Below, piece by piece: positions 1-11,259 of a DNA stretch of 64,000 bases (the stretch's first letter is position 1; each line of letters begins with the position of its first letter). Position numbers and translations under genes: made by a program. The DNA lies in assembly GCA_022478985.1 (NCBI GenBank), contig JAKSZP010015890.1:62001-126000 (forward strand), in the 5' to 3' direction. A model generated the notes under the pieces. It worked only from the letters and a program-made list of their open reading frames with translations, searched no databases and had not been told where the DNA came from. The DNA is from Massospora cicadina (Eukaryota > Entomophthoromycota > Entomophthoromycetes > Entomophthorales > Entomophthoraceae).

Positions 1-17
1 GGCTCTTCGTCACGAAT

Positions 18-680
18 GTGTTTGCGCTCCATGGAGTTTCCCAAGAGATTATCAGTGACTGGGTACCCCAATTTACCTCTGTCTTTTGGCAAAAGTTGTA
101 TAAGACTCCTCAGATTCGCCCCTGCCGTTCAACTGCCTATCAACCTCAATCAGATGGGCAGACTGAACGAGTGAATCAGTTCTTGGAACAGTTCCTGCGG
201 TGTTACACTGCCGCATATCATTCAGATTAGCTTCTCACCTTTCCATGGCCAGTTTAGCTATAACAATACCTTGCGCTCCTTGATTGGTAGTTCCCCGTTT
301 CTCGCCAGCCATGGCTTTAACCCCGCCTTTAACATGGAGCCCAGTTGTGGGTCTAAGGTTGAAGCGGTGGCGGACTTTGCCAAGACTATCAAGAAGGTCC
401 ACCAGGGGGTTTCCACAAGTTGGAGGCGGCAATGCAGGTGTATAAGGAGAACGCTGATGGGAAGCGCTGAGTGAGTCCTGCATTCAAGGAAGGTGATCTC
501 GTGATGCTTGATGCTCGTAACATCCCTATCAAGCAGCTATGCAAGAAGTTTGGACCAAAGAGGATTTCCCCTACCGCGTTGTTAGAAAGTTGGGCCATGC
601 CTCATACCAGCTAGATCTACCCCCTCAATCTGGATCTTCTCTGTGTTTCATTAGAGCAAACTGACGTTGTTCAAGGGCCC
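18..680 (+). pseudogene. Gy1 integrase, end of catalytic core and C-terminal domain, broken
   Basis: The integrase inserts the retrotransposon cDNA into host DNA. The first 70 residues (18-230) contain the core-domain signatures ISDWVPQFTS (with the second catalytic Asp) and YQPQSDGQTERVNQ (with the catalytic Glu), followed by LEQFLR. The reading then shifts frame: 271-474 carries a SPFLASHGFNP-type segment and AVADFAKTIKKVH, and 480-600 carries EGDLVMLDARNIP, the usual beta-barrel start of the gypsy integrase C-terminus. At least one stop (about 228) and two frameshifts break it. It would be fused in-frame to the chromodomain that follows. Confidence 0.85.
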
Positions 681-689
681 CCACCAGAG

Positions 690-902
690 ACCCCTGAGGC
701 CTATCTCGTGGATGGGGCGTCAGAGTGGGAGGTGGAAGAAATAGTTGCCTCACGCCACATTAAAAGAAGACCTGAGTTCCTGGCACCCTGGAAGGGCTTT
801 GAAGCTGCAGAGAACAGTTGGGTTCCAGAACATGACTGTGTGCAAGCACAAGATCTGATTGAAGCCTTCCACAAGCGTTTTCCCCAGGCCGCTAGATCAT
901 AA
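690..902 (+). pseudogene. Gy1 chromodomain, C-terminus of integrase
   Basis: This stretch is open and reads as a chromodomain: EWEVEEIVASRH, then FLAPWKGFEAAENSWVPEHD and a C-terminal helix DLIEAFHKRFP. Chromodomains at the integrase C-terminus bind modified histone H3 and steer chromovirus insertion into heterochromatin. The usual 'YLVKWKGY..E.TWEP' pattern is recognisable, with Ala-Pro replacing Val-Lys/Arg before the conserved Trp. The stop at 900 ends the polyprotein about 110 bp before the 3' LTR. The style of the C-terminal helix resembles fungal chromoviruses, which is one reason for suggesting a fungal source. Confidence 0.85.
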
Positions 903-1008
903 TCTAAACTGACCGTTGCTGCCATGAAGTTGGCCCCTGCCCACAAGAACTTTTCTCTTGCGCAAGCTCCTGGAGGGGGGGTTAAGCCCCATCAGAAGGA
1001 GAGGGTAA

Positions 1009-1848
1009 TGTCATGTGCACATGAAATCATAGTGGAGACCAACCCCAAAGATAAGGCTGGGCGCCAGGAGGCCCAGAAGGTGAAGCTACAGGCCCTCCCT
1101 GACCTGAGGCATACCCTATACCAACGCTGGGTACGGGCAAAATATGCCCAGGTTGGTACTAGTGGGGTGCCAAATGCCCAGCCCCTCACATCGGCCCAGG
1201 CGTTAAAGCGGATGGTCTACCAAATTAACGCAGATGGTTCCATTTGGTTTGTCAAGGAATGGGGTTTTGAAACCTGTTCCATTTACAAAACAACGCGTTT
1301 GGGTTGAATCCAACTTCAATCAATCACTCAGGTGAAGTCAGTTTCAGCTTATTTAACTAATTTGGATGGTAGCCTTGCCCTATTGGTAGGTCAGTGCTTG
1401 GGTCCACTGCAGCAATCCTGTATTCCCCTGCTGACACTTAAATGTGTTTTCCCCGACCAACATTCCTTATTAGTCGACTTCCCAAATAAAATTTCCCCAT
1501 TTTTACCATTTTTTTATGTTATTGTGAACGATTCTGTGTGCAGACCCCTTTAAGGAGGTCTCACGCTCCATTAAACTTGCTTTTTTGAACACAATAGGAT
1601 TATCACCTGGTGCACCATTTGTTCTCCCAGGTTCCCTCCCACCTGGGATGCTTACCACTTCTCCCCCTGTGCACTGTGATGTTTTTGGCTGGTTATTTAT
1701 CGCATTTCTTTGCTTAAGTTTTTATTGCTTCAGCACCCTCTTCTGGGCAGTATTGATCTTTATTCTAACGGCTAGTTCCCTGGCGTTGGGCCTGTACACA
1801 GAGCACTGCAACGCTGGGAAAAGGAGTGTTATAGACACTCTCCTTACA
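1009..1848 (+). repeat. Gy1 3' LTR (840 bp)
   Basis: It starts TGTCATGT and ends CTCCTTACA, the TG...CA form of retroviral LTRs. It lies directly after the purine tract of Gy1. A second copy at 54475-55671 shares the whole length and is bounded by a 5-bp TSD, so this is an LTR and not a gene. An open stretch at 1009-1305 with a repeated TNPKDKAGRQE reading is conserved in both copies, probably because the DNA is similar, but see the findings. Confidence 0.85.
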
Positions 1849-3019
1849 ACTATCTCAAACCTTCCAGGAATTAAAACTTTCTCATATGTGCAAGAGCTGT
1901 TAAAGCATGACAAGTCTCAGCTCATTAAATATGTCAAGATGCTGCACATTGTGTGCATAATAAATAAGGCCAATTTTACTCTCTTATACCATTTTCTCCA
2001 TCCACCAATGCCCCTATGTCCCTACTGTCCACTTTCATGCATTCACTCAGTTTCAAAACGTGATGCTGAACCACCTGACCCCCCTTCCTCATCTGACATG
2101 GCCACCTATTTAATGGAAGGTATGTTGCAGGAGTATACAGAAGGTAAAGCTCCAGGAAGAAGAAGCTAAAAGAGTAAACTGTGGGCTTTGAGCTTGAATC
2201 AACGTCCTAAGTGTTGCTAATATAATTCCAGATAAACTTTTGAGTCAAAACACAGCAAGATGGTCCAGAGTAAGAGTAGAAAGAGGCCTTGGGAACATAG
2301 AAGAGAGGATAGGGTCCAAAGTGATCATGCACAAATTTATGTATCATGGACTCAGCATAATAGTCAAAGGTGTTTAATTAAATTTAGTAGAAATGGCCAA
2401 GGAAGGACATAACTTTAGACTAAGCTGGCCATTACAGGGAAGGATTTCTGCCAAGTCATTATATAAAAAGTGAAGGGGTGTGGCATAGTAGGGATGGGCG
2501 TCCCACTATCACCCCTCATGATGCAGGTTAAATCCCATCGTGGAAGGAATTGTATTTCTGTGCCAGGATTATATCAATACATGTGGATCCTTGCACCATA
2601 CCTCGGTCCAACCAAGCGAATTAGTGAAATTAGATCATGTAATCCTAGCCTATTGAACATGTGTAGAAAGTTTTACCCCCAGTACTTGGGTTTTGTCCTC
2701 CACTCCTATATTTTTTCTCACTACTCCCTAACCCTTCTATTGATGCGGTATATTTGTCCCAAGGTCAGCCCACCTAAAACAAAATATTATAAAGAATGGA
2801 GCAAAATTTAGTAAACTTTGTAATAAAATAATTTTTATATTTATTAGTAAATTCCCTAAAAACAATAAACATTACAGAAAAGTCTTAAGTTTTATGGCAA
2901 ATTTTAAAAGCTAAGAAATTATAAATAACATGATGCATACTAATTTTTTTCTTTTTAATGAAATCATAACTTTTTGAACTTAAATGAACATTTAACTCAT
3001 AATTAATGATTTAAGAATA
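1849..3019. other. Flank with no recognised gene; possibly the 3' end of the Gy4 host
   Basis: No recognisable domain is seen. The part from 2820 to 3019 is very A/T-rich. The stretch abuts the 3' LTR of Gy1 on the left and the 5' TSD of half-LINE HL-1 on the right. Because the other flank of HL-1 (22028 onwards) is a minus-strand gypsy integrase end, this stretch should be the continuation of that element, that is its 3' untranslated region and perhaps its LTR. No terminal TG/CA pair could be matched to prove it. Confidence 0.35.
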
Positions 3020-3119
3020 TTTAGAACAATTTTAACTCTCTTTCTGCTCAGCATAACTTTCCAAACAAATCATATGGATTAAAAAATAAAATCAATTACC
3101 TTCTATAAATTTTTTATGA

Positions 3120-3903
3120 TGTCATTGGATTCTCTGCCAGCTGCCCCAGTGTGAGGCAGCGGCAAACCACCCCCATCATTTACTGTCTGACAGGAAAACG
3201 CGCTTGGACTGGCTCACCCAGTCATACCAAACCCCTAGGATGAAATTTTTCCTCACAAGGATCTCGATGCCTACCTCACTCAAACCCAAGCAGTGCCCCA
3301 CTGCCCCCTGGTGCTCCCTTGGAGCAACAATGCATTTTAGCCTTAGGGTCAATATAGGAAACTTTTCCCATACAACAACTAAGCCATTATCATAATGGCT
3401 CAGGCGGTGATGTGTCACGCCTATTTTATTAATTTCCACCCCTACAAGGGGTATTTTGATCTTGGCTTCACCTGTGAAGCTGATGCTGCCACTGTGGCAA
3501 CTGTGCCCCTGGTCTTCCAAGGTACCCCTCTCCCAACAACTCAGGCCCAGCTCCCAGAGGACAACACTTTGGGGGTTCAGTTCGCTGGTCTGCCCACCCA
3601 CCTTCCCCCTGAGGTGCTCCACCAGGAGCTGATGAAAGGTTTGGCAGCCTATGACTCCAACCCCATCTTGCAATTTGTGGTCCTAAATGGGGCCACATGC
3701 CTCACGGGCATTGGGTGTATGTCACAATCAGCCCTGAAACAAATAAAATTGCCCCGTCAATTTCCCCTCATGCTGCTATCCCCTTTCCCCCCAACCATCT
3801 GTTCTGGGCCCATTTTGAGGGCGGATGGACGATCTGTCCATCCAGTTTTAAGTTGGACCACTCAAATCACAAATGCCCATCTCTAGCTGCTTCTGATGGC
3901 ACT
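3120..3903 (+). pseudogene. HL-1 ORF1-like protein, N-terminal part
   Basis: The protein is an ORF1/Gag-like RNA-binding protein of the half-LINE family. The readable parts are FHPYKGYFDLGFTCEADAA (about 3430-3490), which matches the DLGF motif of LINE-A ORF1, then VQFAGLPTHLPPEVLHQEL (3575-3635), equivalent to the FDFLPTTVKCDILEQHLKDG segment of LINE-A2, and a degenerate CCHC knuckle at about 3835-3876 (CPSSFKLDHSNHKC), where the second Cys has become Ser. Frames change at about 3390 and 3700. The sequence is cut at 3903 by Gy2 and resumes at 20952. Confidence 0.7.
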
Positions 3904-4650
3904 TGTCAGACATTTGCCTTTACAGCTTAAAAATAAGAATGTCCTAGGTCAATTTCCACCAAAGAAGGGAAATGTCAGCCACTTGCAATTTTCTGAGGCT
4001 ATTAGGAGAAATGTAAATAAAAAATGTCCATGATATCGGCCAAAAGACCATGGCTGATTCTCAGTGGAGCCCTGTAAAATGGGGTAACACAAGTTCAAAA
4101 CCTGCATGGGCTTTTTTTAAAAATCAAATGATTAGATTTTGCCAATTGTATGATGGACTTTGGGGAAACCAACGGAAGGTACTCCCCCAACCAGCACTAA
4201 GTCCTTCATCACATCTGCACGGGGGCCACCCCCTTTTATAAGCATGGTGGTAGGCCCCTAAGGGGAGAATAATTTCTTGAGAGGTGTTTGGTTGGGATAG
4301 AACAAAACCCTGCCACATGGGTATATTCTGCCCCAAAACCCCAACGTCCATTTACCAAAATTAACAAACTTTCCCCCATGATCTGATAGGATCAACACTC
4401 ATATTACCTAAATTGGAAAGCATAAAAGCTAACAAAACTTATCCCTGAATCCCTCTGATCTTCAAAAATAGTATAAATATGAACCATCAAATATTGGAAA
4501 AGGATTAATTTTAGCTTTACCCCCCCGTGCTCCTAATAAAGCTATAAAAAAACCTAGTTTTTTAGTAGTGTTTATTTTATTTTTATTAAAATCTTTGTGG
4601 GATCCAGCGGCGTTAGCACCAGCAAGCACCCCATAAAGCTGATACCTATA
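3904..4650 (+). repeat. Gy2 5' LTR
   Basis: It begins TGTCAGAC and ends ACCTATA; the 3' copy ends ACCTACA, so the last C was lost here. It is about 747 bp against 744 bp for the 3' LTR. Both copies contain a GGGATCCAGCGGC segment near the end and a CCTAATAAA stretch that could serve in RNA 3' end formation. Many substitutions separate the two, so the insertion is old. Confidence 0.9.
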
Positions 4651-4652
4651 AA

Positions 4653-4670
4653 ACGGTGCTCACTACAGGG
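4653..4670 (+). other. Gy2 primer-binding-site candidate
   Basis: GGTGCTCACTACAGGGG begins 4 nt after the 5' LTR end. The same motif lies at the same place in Gy3, Gy5 and Gy6, which makes it the likely binding site of the tRNA that primes minus-strand DNA synthesis. The tRNA was not identified. Confidence 0.6.
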
Positions 4671-4679
4671 GACCCCTGT

Positions 4680-5600
4680 ACACCAAACCTCGTTGCTCTT
4701 GAAAAGAAACTAACCAGAACTTTGTCCCGCCTTGATGCTTGAAAAGCACCCTTACAAACTCTCCCTTAAGAACAAGTTCACCCCTGGTGAAGGGAGCATT
4801 GCTACCTTCCTATACGTTTATGAAGACGCTATGGATGGCGCCACAGACAGCAAAAAGTGCGCCACATCCTTCCTTGTTTAAGTCGTCTAGCGGAGTGATG
4901 ATAATCCCTAACCTGAACCCTTTATACACTTGGGCAGAGGTGAAGGAAGCTCTTCTGGCTGAATTCGGATCCAAATAGAGTCTACACAGGGAAAAACAGG
5001 CCTTTATGCGCTTTAGTATGTTGGAAGGAGAATCAACCATAGCCTTTGCTGAACGATTATCTCACTGCGCAAAGGTTGACCACTTCTAACATGCTTACCC
5101 TTGATGATGCCATTGTCGCCTTTTTAACTGGGCTAGCCTCTCGACCCTCTCTATCCAGACACATCATCTCAGTGAAGCGCCACTTTAAAAATCTTTGCGA
5201 TATTAAAGAGGATTTTTTTTAGTAGCTGAATTCCAATTATGGGTTAACCCAAGTGATGCTGAGGTGAAATCTTCAGCTCTCACCATTGAGGAGCTACCGC
5301 TTGTTGAGCAGTTGGGAGTGCGTTCACCTGTGCCTATCCTCTTTACAAAACCTGCTCCCTCAGTGCGACTTAAGAAGGTTATCACTACTTCTAATGAATC
5401 AGAGCCTTGTAAGGTTGTAACAACCATACGCCCCTACAAGCTCACTAACGCCTCTGTGCCTTCCCTTACAGCCAAGCTAGAAAATGCGCCTCCTAAGTCT
5501 ACCCAAACTTCTTTAGCTATCCCCCTGCTTCCATCGCTGTCTTGCCTGTTGTTGTGAATACTCTTGGGGAGGAATCTGAGTGGGGTTATGATGACGTTGA
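4680..5600 (+). pseudogene. Gy2 Gag remains
   Basis: This is the region downstream of the primer site where Gag lies. Readable fragments include LYTWAEVKEALLAEFGSK (4921-4974), RLHREKQAFMRFSMLEGE-like text in the next frame, and VLTTSNMLTLDDAIVAFLTG-like text near 5080-5130, which together have the usual gypsy retrotransposon-gag pattern (short helices, 'W.E....L...F'). From 5264 to 5557 a frame without a clear motif follows. No CCHC knuckle was found. Several stops and frameshifts are present. Confidence 0.6.
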
Positions 5601-5889
5601 TTACTACACACTAGAGCCCCCATGGAAGTTGAAGTGCCTGACCATTTGAACGCTGAAGGAGTAGACAAGACCACCATACTTGTTGGGACATACCTCATTC
5701 AAATTCTAGGGTGTCCAAAAGTGATTAACACTGCCATTGATGGTGACCAATTCTTAGCTGACTTGATTCGCCCTCTTCAGCGGGTGCATCCCATTAGAAA
5801 CATCATGGTTAAATACCCTTGACCGCTATAAAGCTAACTTCCACCTGCCAGCTCAAGGTGGTCTTAGCTTTGGCACCTAAATTTGAATG

Positions 5890-6284
5890 AACCCTCACAA
5901 AAGTTGAAGTGGTCATACAAAAAGTCCGAATTCTGGCCATCTTGGATACTGGGTCCCCAGTTAATGTGACATCCACAAAGCTTTTTTGGGAAAATAAAGC
6001 TAGCGCCTGACTTGGAGTACACACAAGAATTTGGAACTGCTGGCTCAAATAATAACTGTGCAATCAGGGCTTACTCTTCCCTTCCCATTTGCATTGGTAA
6101 GCTTATTTTATCAGCCCTTGATATGGCTTTGGACAACAACGCATATGATATGCTCATTGGCACTTAATTTATAATTGAGTAAAAGGGAATAATAAACATG
6201 AAGCAAAGATACATCTCATTACTAATCTATGAAGTCCTGTTAGTCTTATCTAACAAAGAACCCGCAAGCATGAATACTCTTGCC
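5890..6284 (+). pseudogene. Gy2 aspartic protease, first part
   Basis: The protease cleaves the Gag-Pol polyprotein. The catalytic motif reads ILDTGSPVNVTSTKLF near 5937-5985 and is followed about 190 nt later by AYDMLIGT (6147-6166), the second conserved element of gypsy proteases. A stop follows directly. The reading is interrupted at 6284 by the LTR-E solo LTR and continues after 7914. Confidence 0.7.
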
Positions 6285-7909
6285 TGTAAGTCCTGGGAAC
6301 CAGCTCCTACAATTGGATAGGGAGCAGCATCCCTTTTGGACCAAAAGGGGGCCAAAGGCCCAAGTGGACCCCCTGTCACAGTCAGGCAACCTGGCACACA
6401 TGGTTGATGAGTGCTGGGTGACTGCCCTTCCTCCTAGAGATACTCAGATCTCTCCCTCCCCCTCCCCACCCTGGTAAAATTAATAGAGGGGACCTGACAG
6501 GACATTATGCAGGCCAGGGGCCATGGGCGGGCCCCTGGGACCCCTCAATCACCAGGGGAAACATACCAAAATTTTGAAGAAACAGCCAGTGCTAGTATTG
6601 GAGCACGGTCTGAAAATTCTGGGCTAACAGAGCTGGTTTGGACTGGTTGGGTCCAAAAATCAGATTAAAACTTGATTCAGGTTTTGAAACAGGTTACAAG
6701 TGTCTTGGACCAGTTGCACCTACCCCCTAGAACAGATCCAGGAAGTTTGGATCACATAGACAACTAGATCAAGAGTTCAGACCAGGTTGCAGATGACCGA
6801 GCACCAAGGCCACAGCCCCTGGGACAAATCCAGGAAATCCAAACCACACGAGCTGCCCGACTTGAATGGTCAAGGACCAGATTAGTACCATCAACCTGGT
6901 CTGGCCCCAAAAATTTGGGAAAATTTGCAAAAGTTTTTTTTTGATTTTTGCCAAGATTTTGGGCATCCCTCCACCCCCCACCCACCAGCCAACCAAACCC
7001 CATCACTGATCCCCAATCAATCAATCCCTCAGCATCCCCACTATGTGATTTTCCCAATACTTAAGGCAACTGCCCTGCTGAGGGGCAGTTGTTGGTTCAT
7101 TCTCTATTCTCCCCATGCTTTGCGCTAAAATAAAACCCAAATACCCTGAATGCCTTGCCGCAGACTCCGCCTGTTTGTTTTTTTGTTCAAAATCTTCCGA
7201 TTGATCCAGCAAAGCGTGCTGCCACCCAAATAATCATCCCAATGATCGCCAAATGGGTCATCTGGTCGCTCAACCCCACCACATGGTGGTGTATCATATC
7301 CATGGTAAACCGCCTCATTCTCGATGATGGAGTCACTTCTCCATCTATATTGCATACCCATCAAACACAAACCCATCCGTTTGCTTTGCCATTGGGATTT
7401 CTGAGAGTGCTCCCCTATCAGAGCAAACTCAGGGCGCCTCCGCCCTGATGCCTGTGAGCTCGGCCCCCACACCTGGCTCATCTGCTGCTAATCCCACCCA
7501 CCTAAGGGCTCCAGAGTGCCCCAACCAAGGGGGACTCAACCCTAATGCTCGTTGCGGGTCTGTTTTCCCCTCTGACAGCACCCCTGCCCGCGCGGTGGGC
7601 CCTGTGCCGCCCCTCTCTGGCGCACAGACCCACCTACCCATAACCAAAGGCCAGCAACCACAAACCCTGGAGAATTCATCATCCTCCCCGCCTCTCCCGC
7701 CCTCAGGGGTTGCCCCCATTGCAACCATCTGGTTTGCCTTGGGGCCTTCAGTACGTTTATATACATTTACTTTCCTCACATCCCCACTAGATCTCCCCTT
7801 CTTCTAGTCGCATGTACCGCTGTGCCCTTGGAATTCTGGGCTCTCCACTGGGAACTCACACACCCTGACTGGGAGCCCAGTCTAATTCTTATCAGCCGCT
7901 TCCATGACA
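6285..7909 (+). repeat. LTR-E copy 1: solo LTR of 1.6 kb inserted in Gy2
   Basis: It starts TGTAAGTC and ends CATGACA, flanked by the 5-bp TSD TTGCC (6280-6284 and 7910-7914). The second copy at 51865-56641 (minus) has the same two ends with a different 5-bp TSD, which fixes the boundaries. Both copies contain a run of Pro/Ser-rich open frames, but these are not supported as genes. No internal retrotransposon region belongs to it here, so it is a solo LTR left by LTR-LTR recombination. The parent element is not in the window. Confidence 0.85.
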
Positions 7910-7914
7910 TTGCC

Positions 7915-9150
7915 TGATTAGTAACCACTTCTCAGCTATGACTTTATCTTACTCCACCTTAGGACGCCATATTATGAAATTGCATAATTCAGTGGATACA
8001 AGGGATGTCGCCCCTTTCTATGCTGCAGATATGGTAGTAATCAAATCTGGGGAACAACGCGTGGTTGACACTAAAATCACAATCCAAATCCCACACCACT
8101 GCTTGTTGCATATCACAACTATTGAGGGCGTTAGCCCCTTAGAGCCTAGGGTATTGCCCGGAGTACTAGACCCAGCCTATTAGAGGCCTATTACCATTTT
8201 ACTGTTAAACCTCACTGAGAAAGACATGATCGTTTGAAAACACAAGGAGATTGGACAAGGATTTCTACTTCCAGTAGAAGATATTGAACGTATCCACTCC
8301 ATTGGCTCTATGGCTGATTTGGGTTTGCCTACGGATAACCTGGCGTGCACTCTACCTAATGTTCATATTTTGGATGAGTTAACCCAAGTTGAATGGAAAA
8401 AATTGTCATACTTTATTAAACAAATATAGAGATATATTTTCTAAATCAGACCATGACTATGGTCATATGAAAGGCTGGTGACACTCCATCAATGTGGGTG
8501 ATGCTTGCCCTATTTGGTCAAAACCCTACCATAAGTCAAAGGTGGAAGAAGAGCAAATGAGGAAGGAGCTCCAGTAATTGCTAGATGCAGGGTTGTTAGT
8601 ACCTTCACAAAGCCCTTGGTCTTCCCCTCTGTTGCTCATAATAAGAAAAATGAGGTCATCGGATAGTTATGGACTACCAAAAATGAATACTCTTACAAGA
8701 AAAGGATGGTTATCCTATCCCCCACATTGACGAAGCCCTGGACCAACTCTCTGGATTTAACTTCTTCTCCGCCATGGACTTAGCTAGCGGCTATTGGCAA
8801 ATGGACCTTTCCCCTGAAGATCAGGAGAAATGTGCTCTCATTTGTAGTGATTGCCTTTTTCAACCAACCCGATTACCATAAGGGTTGTTTATTGCACCTG
8901 CATCAATTCAGCGAGAAATGGACCATATACTGCGGGACCTGAAGTTAACTTGTGTCATAGTATATCTTGATGATATCACAGTGTTATCCCGTACCTTCAA
9001 CGAACATCTTGAACATCTGAAAGAAGTGTTTCAAAGACTACGCAAGTCAAATATCAAGTTAAAGCATTCAAAACGTACCTTCTTCCAAAAGAAATAAGAT
9101 TTCCTTGGACACTCCATTTCTCAAAAAAGGAATCCAACACATGTTAGATA
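7915..9150 (+). pseudogene. Gy2 protease end and reverse transcriptase
   Basis: The reading resumes after LTR-E with STLGRHIMKLHNS (7940-8000) and reaches RT from about 8480. RT copies the element RNA into DNA. Recognisable motifs are SAMDLASGYWQMDLSPEDQ (about 8769-8825; first catalytic Asp), then a decayed LP-GL finger segment, and VIVYLDDITVLSRTF (8954-9000) with the catalytic YLDD intact at 8963-8977, followed by HLEHLKEVFQRLR. Stops occur at about 8181, 8578, 8880 and 9096. Confidence 0.85.
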
Positions 9151-9189
9151 AGGTTGAAGCAATTTCGAAGATGCCTCCCCCTGAGAATC

Positions 9190-9780
9190 TAAGGGACATT
9201 TAGGTATTTCTAGGAATGATGAGGTATTACCATCAATTTATCCCCAAATTTGCCCAGCTTAGCGAACCACTAATTCGTTTATTGACTAAGATCACCCCTT
9301 TCTATTGGGGTGCTGAACAGAAGGCCATATTTGAGACGTTGAAACAACTGTTACAACAACGTCCTATCCTGAGACACGAAACTACAATAAACCTTTTATC
9401 GTTTACTAACGCTTCAGACTATGCCATTGCGGCCATCTTAGCCCAATTAGATGAAAATGGTGTAGATCATCCAGTATCTTATTTCAGTAAGATGCTATCA
9501 AAAGCAGAACGCAATTATAGTGTAACTGAGAAGGAGTGCCTCATTGTTCTGTTAGCTGTGAAGCACTACCGCTATTTTTTATATGGTATCACCTTCACTG
9601 TGGTTACAGACCACGCTTTATTAAAAATGGCTACAAAACATGAAGGACCCTACTGGCCAGTTAGCTCGTTGGGTTCTAAAGCTGCAGCCTTATGATATGA
9701 AGATTGAACACTGAGCTGGGACCAGTAACTTAGATGTTGATGGGTTGACAAGGCTGCCACTCCTTCATTTAAATAAAATG
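9190..9780 (+). pseudogene. Gy2 RT connection and RNase H
   Basis: The frame from 9216 to 9695 (about 159 residues) runs from the RT connection MMRYYHQFIPKFAQLSEPL through PFYWGAEQKAIFETLKQLL to an RNase H: TNASDYAIAAILAQ (first acidic site), HPVSYFSKMLSKAERNYSV, ECLIVLLAVKHYRYFLYG and VVTDHALLKM. The usual catalytic Asp of 'DAS' is replaced by Asn here (TNAS). This is one of the longest open frames of the element, with a shift at about 9650 after the TDHALL motif. Confidence 0.85.
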
Positions 9781-9849
9781 AAGCAGAGATGTTGCATGAT
9801 CTATTATGACCTCAAATGAATGGGAGGATGAGGATGAGCCCATCAAAAA

Positions 9850-10351
9850 GATGTTATCCTGACACTCCTGAAACACAAAAGTGGATGATGGGAAGTTGTA
9901 TAAACAAGTGGGGGCAAAGTGGCTGCCTTACCATCAGCCCTTGAAACGAGTACCTGTTATCCTAGAAGCTCACTACACCCTAGGTCATGGAGGGGCAAAA
10001 AACATATGAGTGGATTAAGGACCGGTACTATTGGGATGGAATGATGGAAGCAATTGTTGATGTCTTGGAAGCTTGCCTTATGTGTAAGAAGCAATCAGGT
10101 TTTAAGACTCAATACCAGTATCAACCCACTACCCCTCAACAAACGTTCCACACCATCAGTTTGGATGTAATAGGCCCCCTTCCTCAGACTACTAGTGGGA
10201 ACAAATTTATACTAGTAGCTATCAATCATTACGCTAAATGGGTGGAAGCTGTGGCTTTTCCTACCCAAACGGCCAAGGCCACAGCCACCTTTTTAAATCA
10301 AAACATTTTCTCTTGACATGACTGTCCCCAAGTACTATTCTTCAACAATGG
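9850..10351 (+). pseudogene. Gy2 integrase, N-terminal part, cut by Gy3
   Basis: The HHCC zinc-binding domain reads HYTLGHGGAKNTYEWI and then CLMCKKQ (about 9970-10095). The core follows with TISLDVIGPLPQTTSGNKFILVAI (first catalytic Asp, about 10150-10220) and the KWVEAVAFPTQTA segment. The reading breaks off within the sequence before the second catalytic Asp, where Gy3 is inserted, and continues at 19551. The TSD AATGG at 10347-10351 is the last part of this segment. Confidence 0.85.
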
Positions 10352-11240
10352 TGTGGGAAATTACATGACCACATTATCCAGCTTGTGAATTATCTAAGCT
10401 TCAATTAATTTAAGATAATTGGTTCATTTATTTTAATTTAGCCTATTGATTAAGCTTTGAGATGTTGACCAATTATTCTGTATCATCGCAGATAATCACT
10501 GATTAAATGGTTAGTTGTAATTCACAGAGGATCGAATCTGATGAGAATTATAATTACAATTTTGTCAGGGATTGTTGTCGACAATTTGGAGATGAGTAAA
10601 TTGACTCAAAATGGGTAATTACTCATGGGAAATCTTCAGGTTTGGTAGCTGACATGTGGGCTGATATGAATAGCGATTTAAGTATGCTATTCCTTGTGAA
10701 TATTAGCTGGAATATTTCCCAAAATTGAACCAATATCCCTTTTCTGACAGCTAGGCGTGCTGAGACAATTGCAGATATCCCTTTTCATCAGCTAGGTGTG
10801 CTGAGACCTTGTGGATATCCCTTTTCATCATCTAGGCATGCCAAGAATCTCATGGTTACCACGAGAACCCCTAACACATGTCCTTCATCATTTTATCCTA
10901 TAAATATTCCCTCATTCTACTAATAAAAAACACCTTAGTACTTTGAATACTTTATTGTTTTCAATTGTGGATTGTTTACTTCAAAGTGAAGTTATGAAGA
11001 AATCTTCCTGTCTAAATGTCAACGCCAGAGTGAGGCTGAAGTCACTTAAATACTTATATATTGCCAGAGTGAGGACAAAGTCACTTAAACCTTTATATTG
11101 CCAGAGTAGGGCGGAAGCTACCCAATTATCTGAACTTGACTAGGCTAATTGTCTTCTTACAATTAATAAATTTGTGTTTATTTCCAGAAGTCAGTATTTA
11201 AGCAAACCTGTGCACCAGTAGAAACCCCGCGGTTTTTACA
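10352..11240 (+). repeat. Gy3 5' LTR with internal tandem repeats
   Basis: Within the LTR, about 41-bp units that start TATCCCTTTTC and contain GCTAGGCGTGCTGAGA are tandemly repeated about three times (roughly 10735-10860). A second set of about 38-bp units, GCCAGAGTGAGG...GTCACTTAAA, lies at about 11020-11110. A TATA-like CCTATAAATATTCC occurs at about 10898 and an AATAAAAAAC at about 10921. These fit a promoter and start region of the LTR. Confidence 0.85.
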
Positions 11241-11242
11241 CA

Positions 11243-11259
11243 TGGTGCTCACTACATGT
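11243..11259 (+). other. Gy3 primer-binding-site candidate
   Basis: TGGTGCTCACTACATG begins 2 nt after the LTR end. It carries the TGG expected opposite a tRNA CCA end, and it matches the motif of the other three gypsy families here. Confidence 0.65.

Larger units (their letters stand above)
1..1848 (+). mobile_element. Gy1: 3' end of a Ty3/gypsy chromovirus
   Basis: The order is integrase core end, integrase C-terminal domain, chromodomain, purine-rich tract and 3' LTR, which is the 3' half of a chromodomain-bearing gypsy element (chromovirus). The 5' part lies outside the window. A purine-rich tract (AAGGAGAGGG, near 997-1006) sits just before the LTR start TGTCATGT at 1009, as expected for plus-strand priming. 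The LTR ends in TTACA at 1848. Its identity as an LTR is supported by the solo copy at 54475-55671, which has the same ends and a 5-bp TSD. Stops and frame changes in the integrase show it is dead. Confidence 0.85.

Noticed and set aside
1585..2169. A 194-codon open frame with hydrophobic stretches as a membrane protein gene
   Set aside because: It crosses the 3' end of the Gy1 LTR at 1848, and the first part is LTR sequence that recurs at 55100-55671 without the same frame. Chance is more likely.
5205..5230. A second LINE-B tail micro-insertion at the poly-T run TTTTTTTTAGTAG in Gy2
   Set aside because: The tail match stops after TAGTA and no flanking duplication is present.
7448..7807. A Pro/Ser-rich 119-codon frame and its antisense partner as a gene
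   Set aside because: It lies wholly inside the LTR-E solo LTR, and the second copy (53822-54469) is not open over the same length.
10735..10860. The regularly spaced repeats as a CRISPR array
   Set aside because: The units are directly adjacent with no unique spacers and lie in a gypsy LTR of a eukaryotic sequence.
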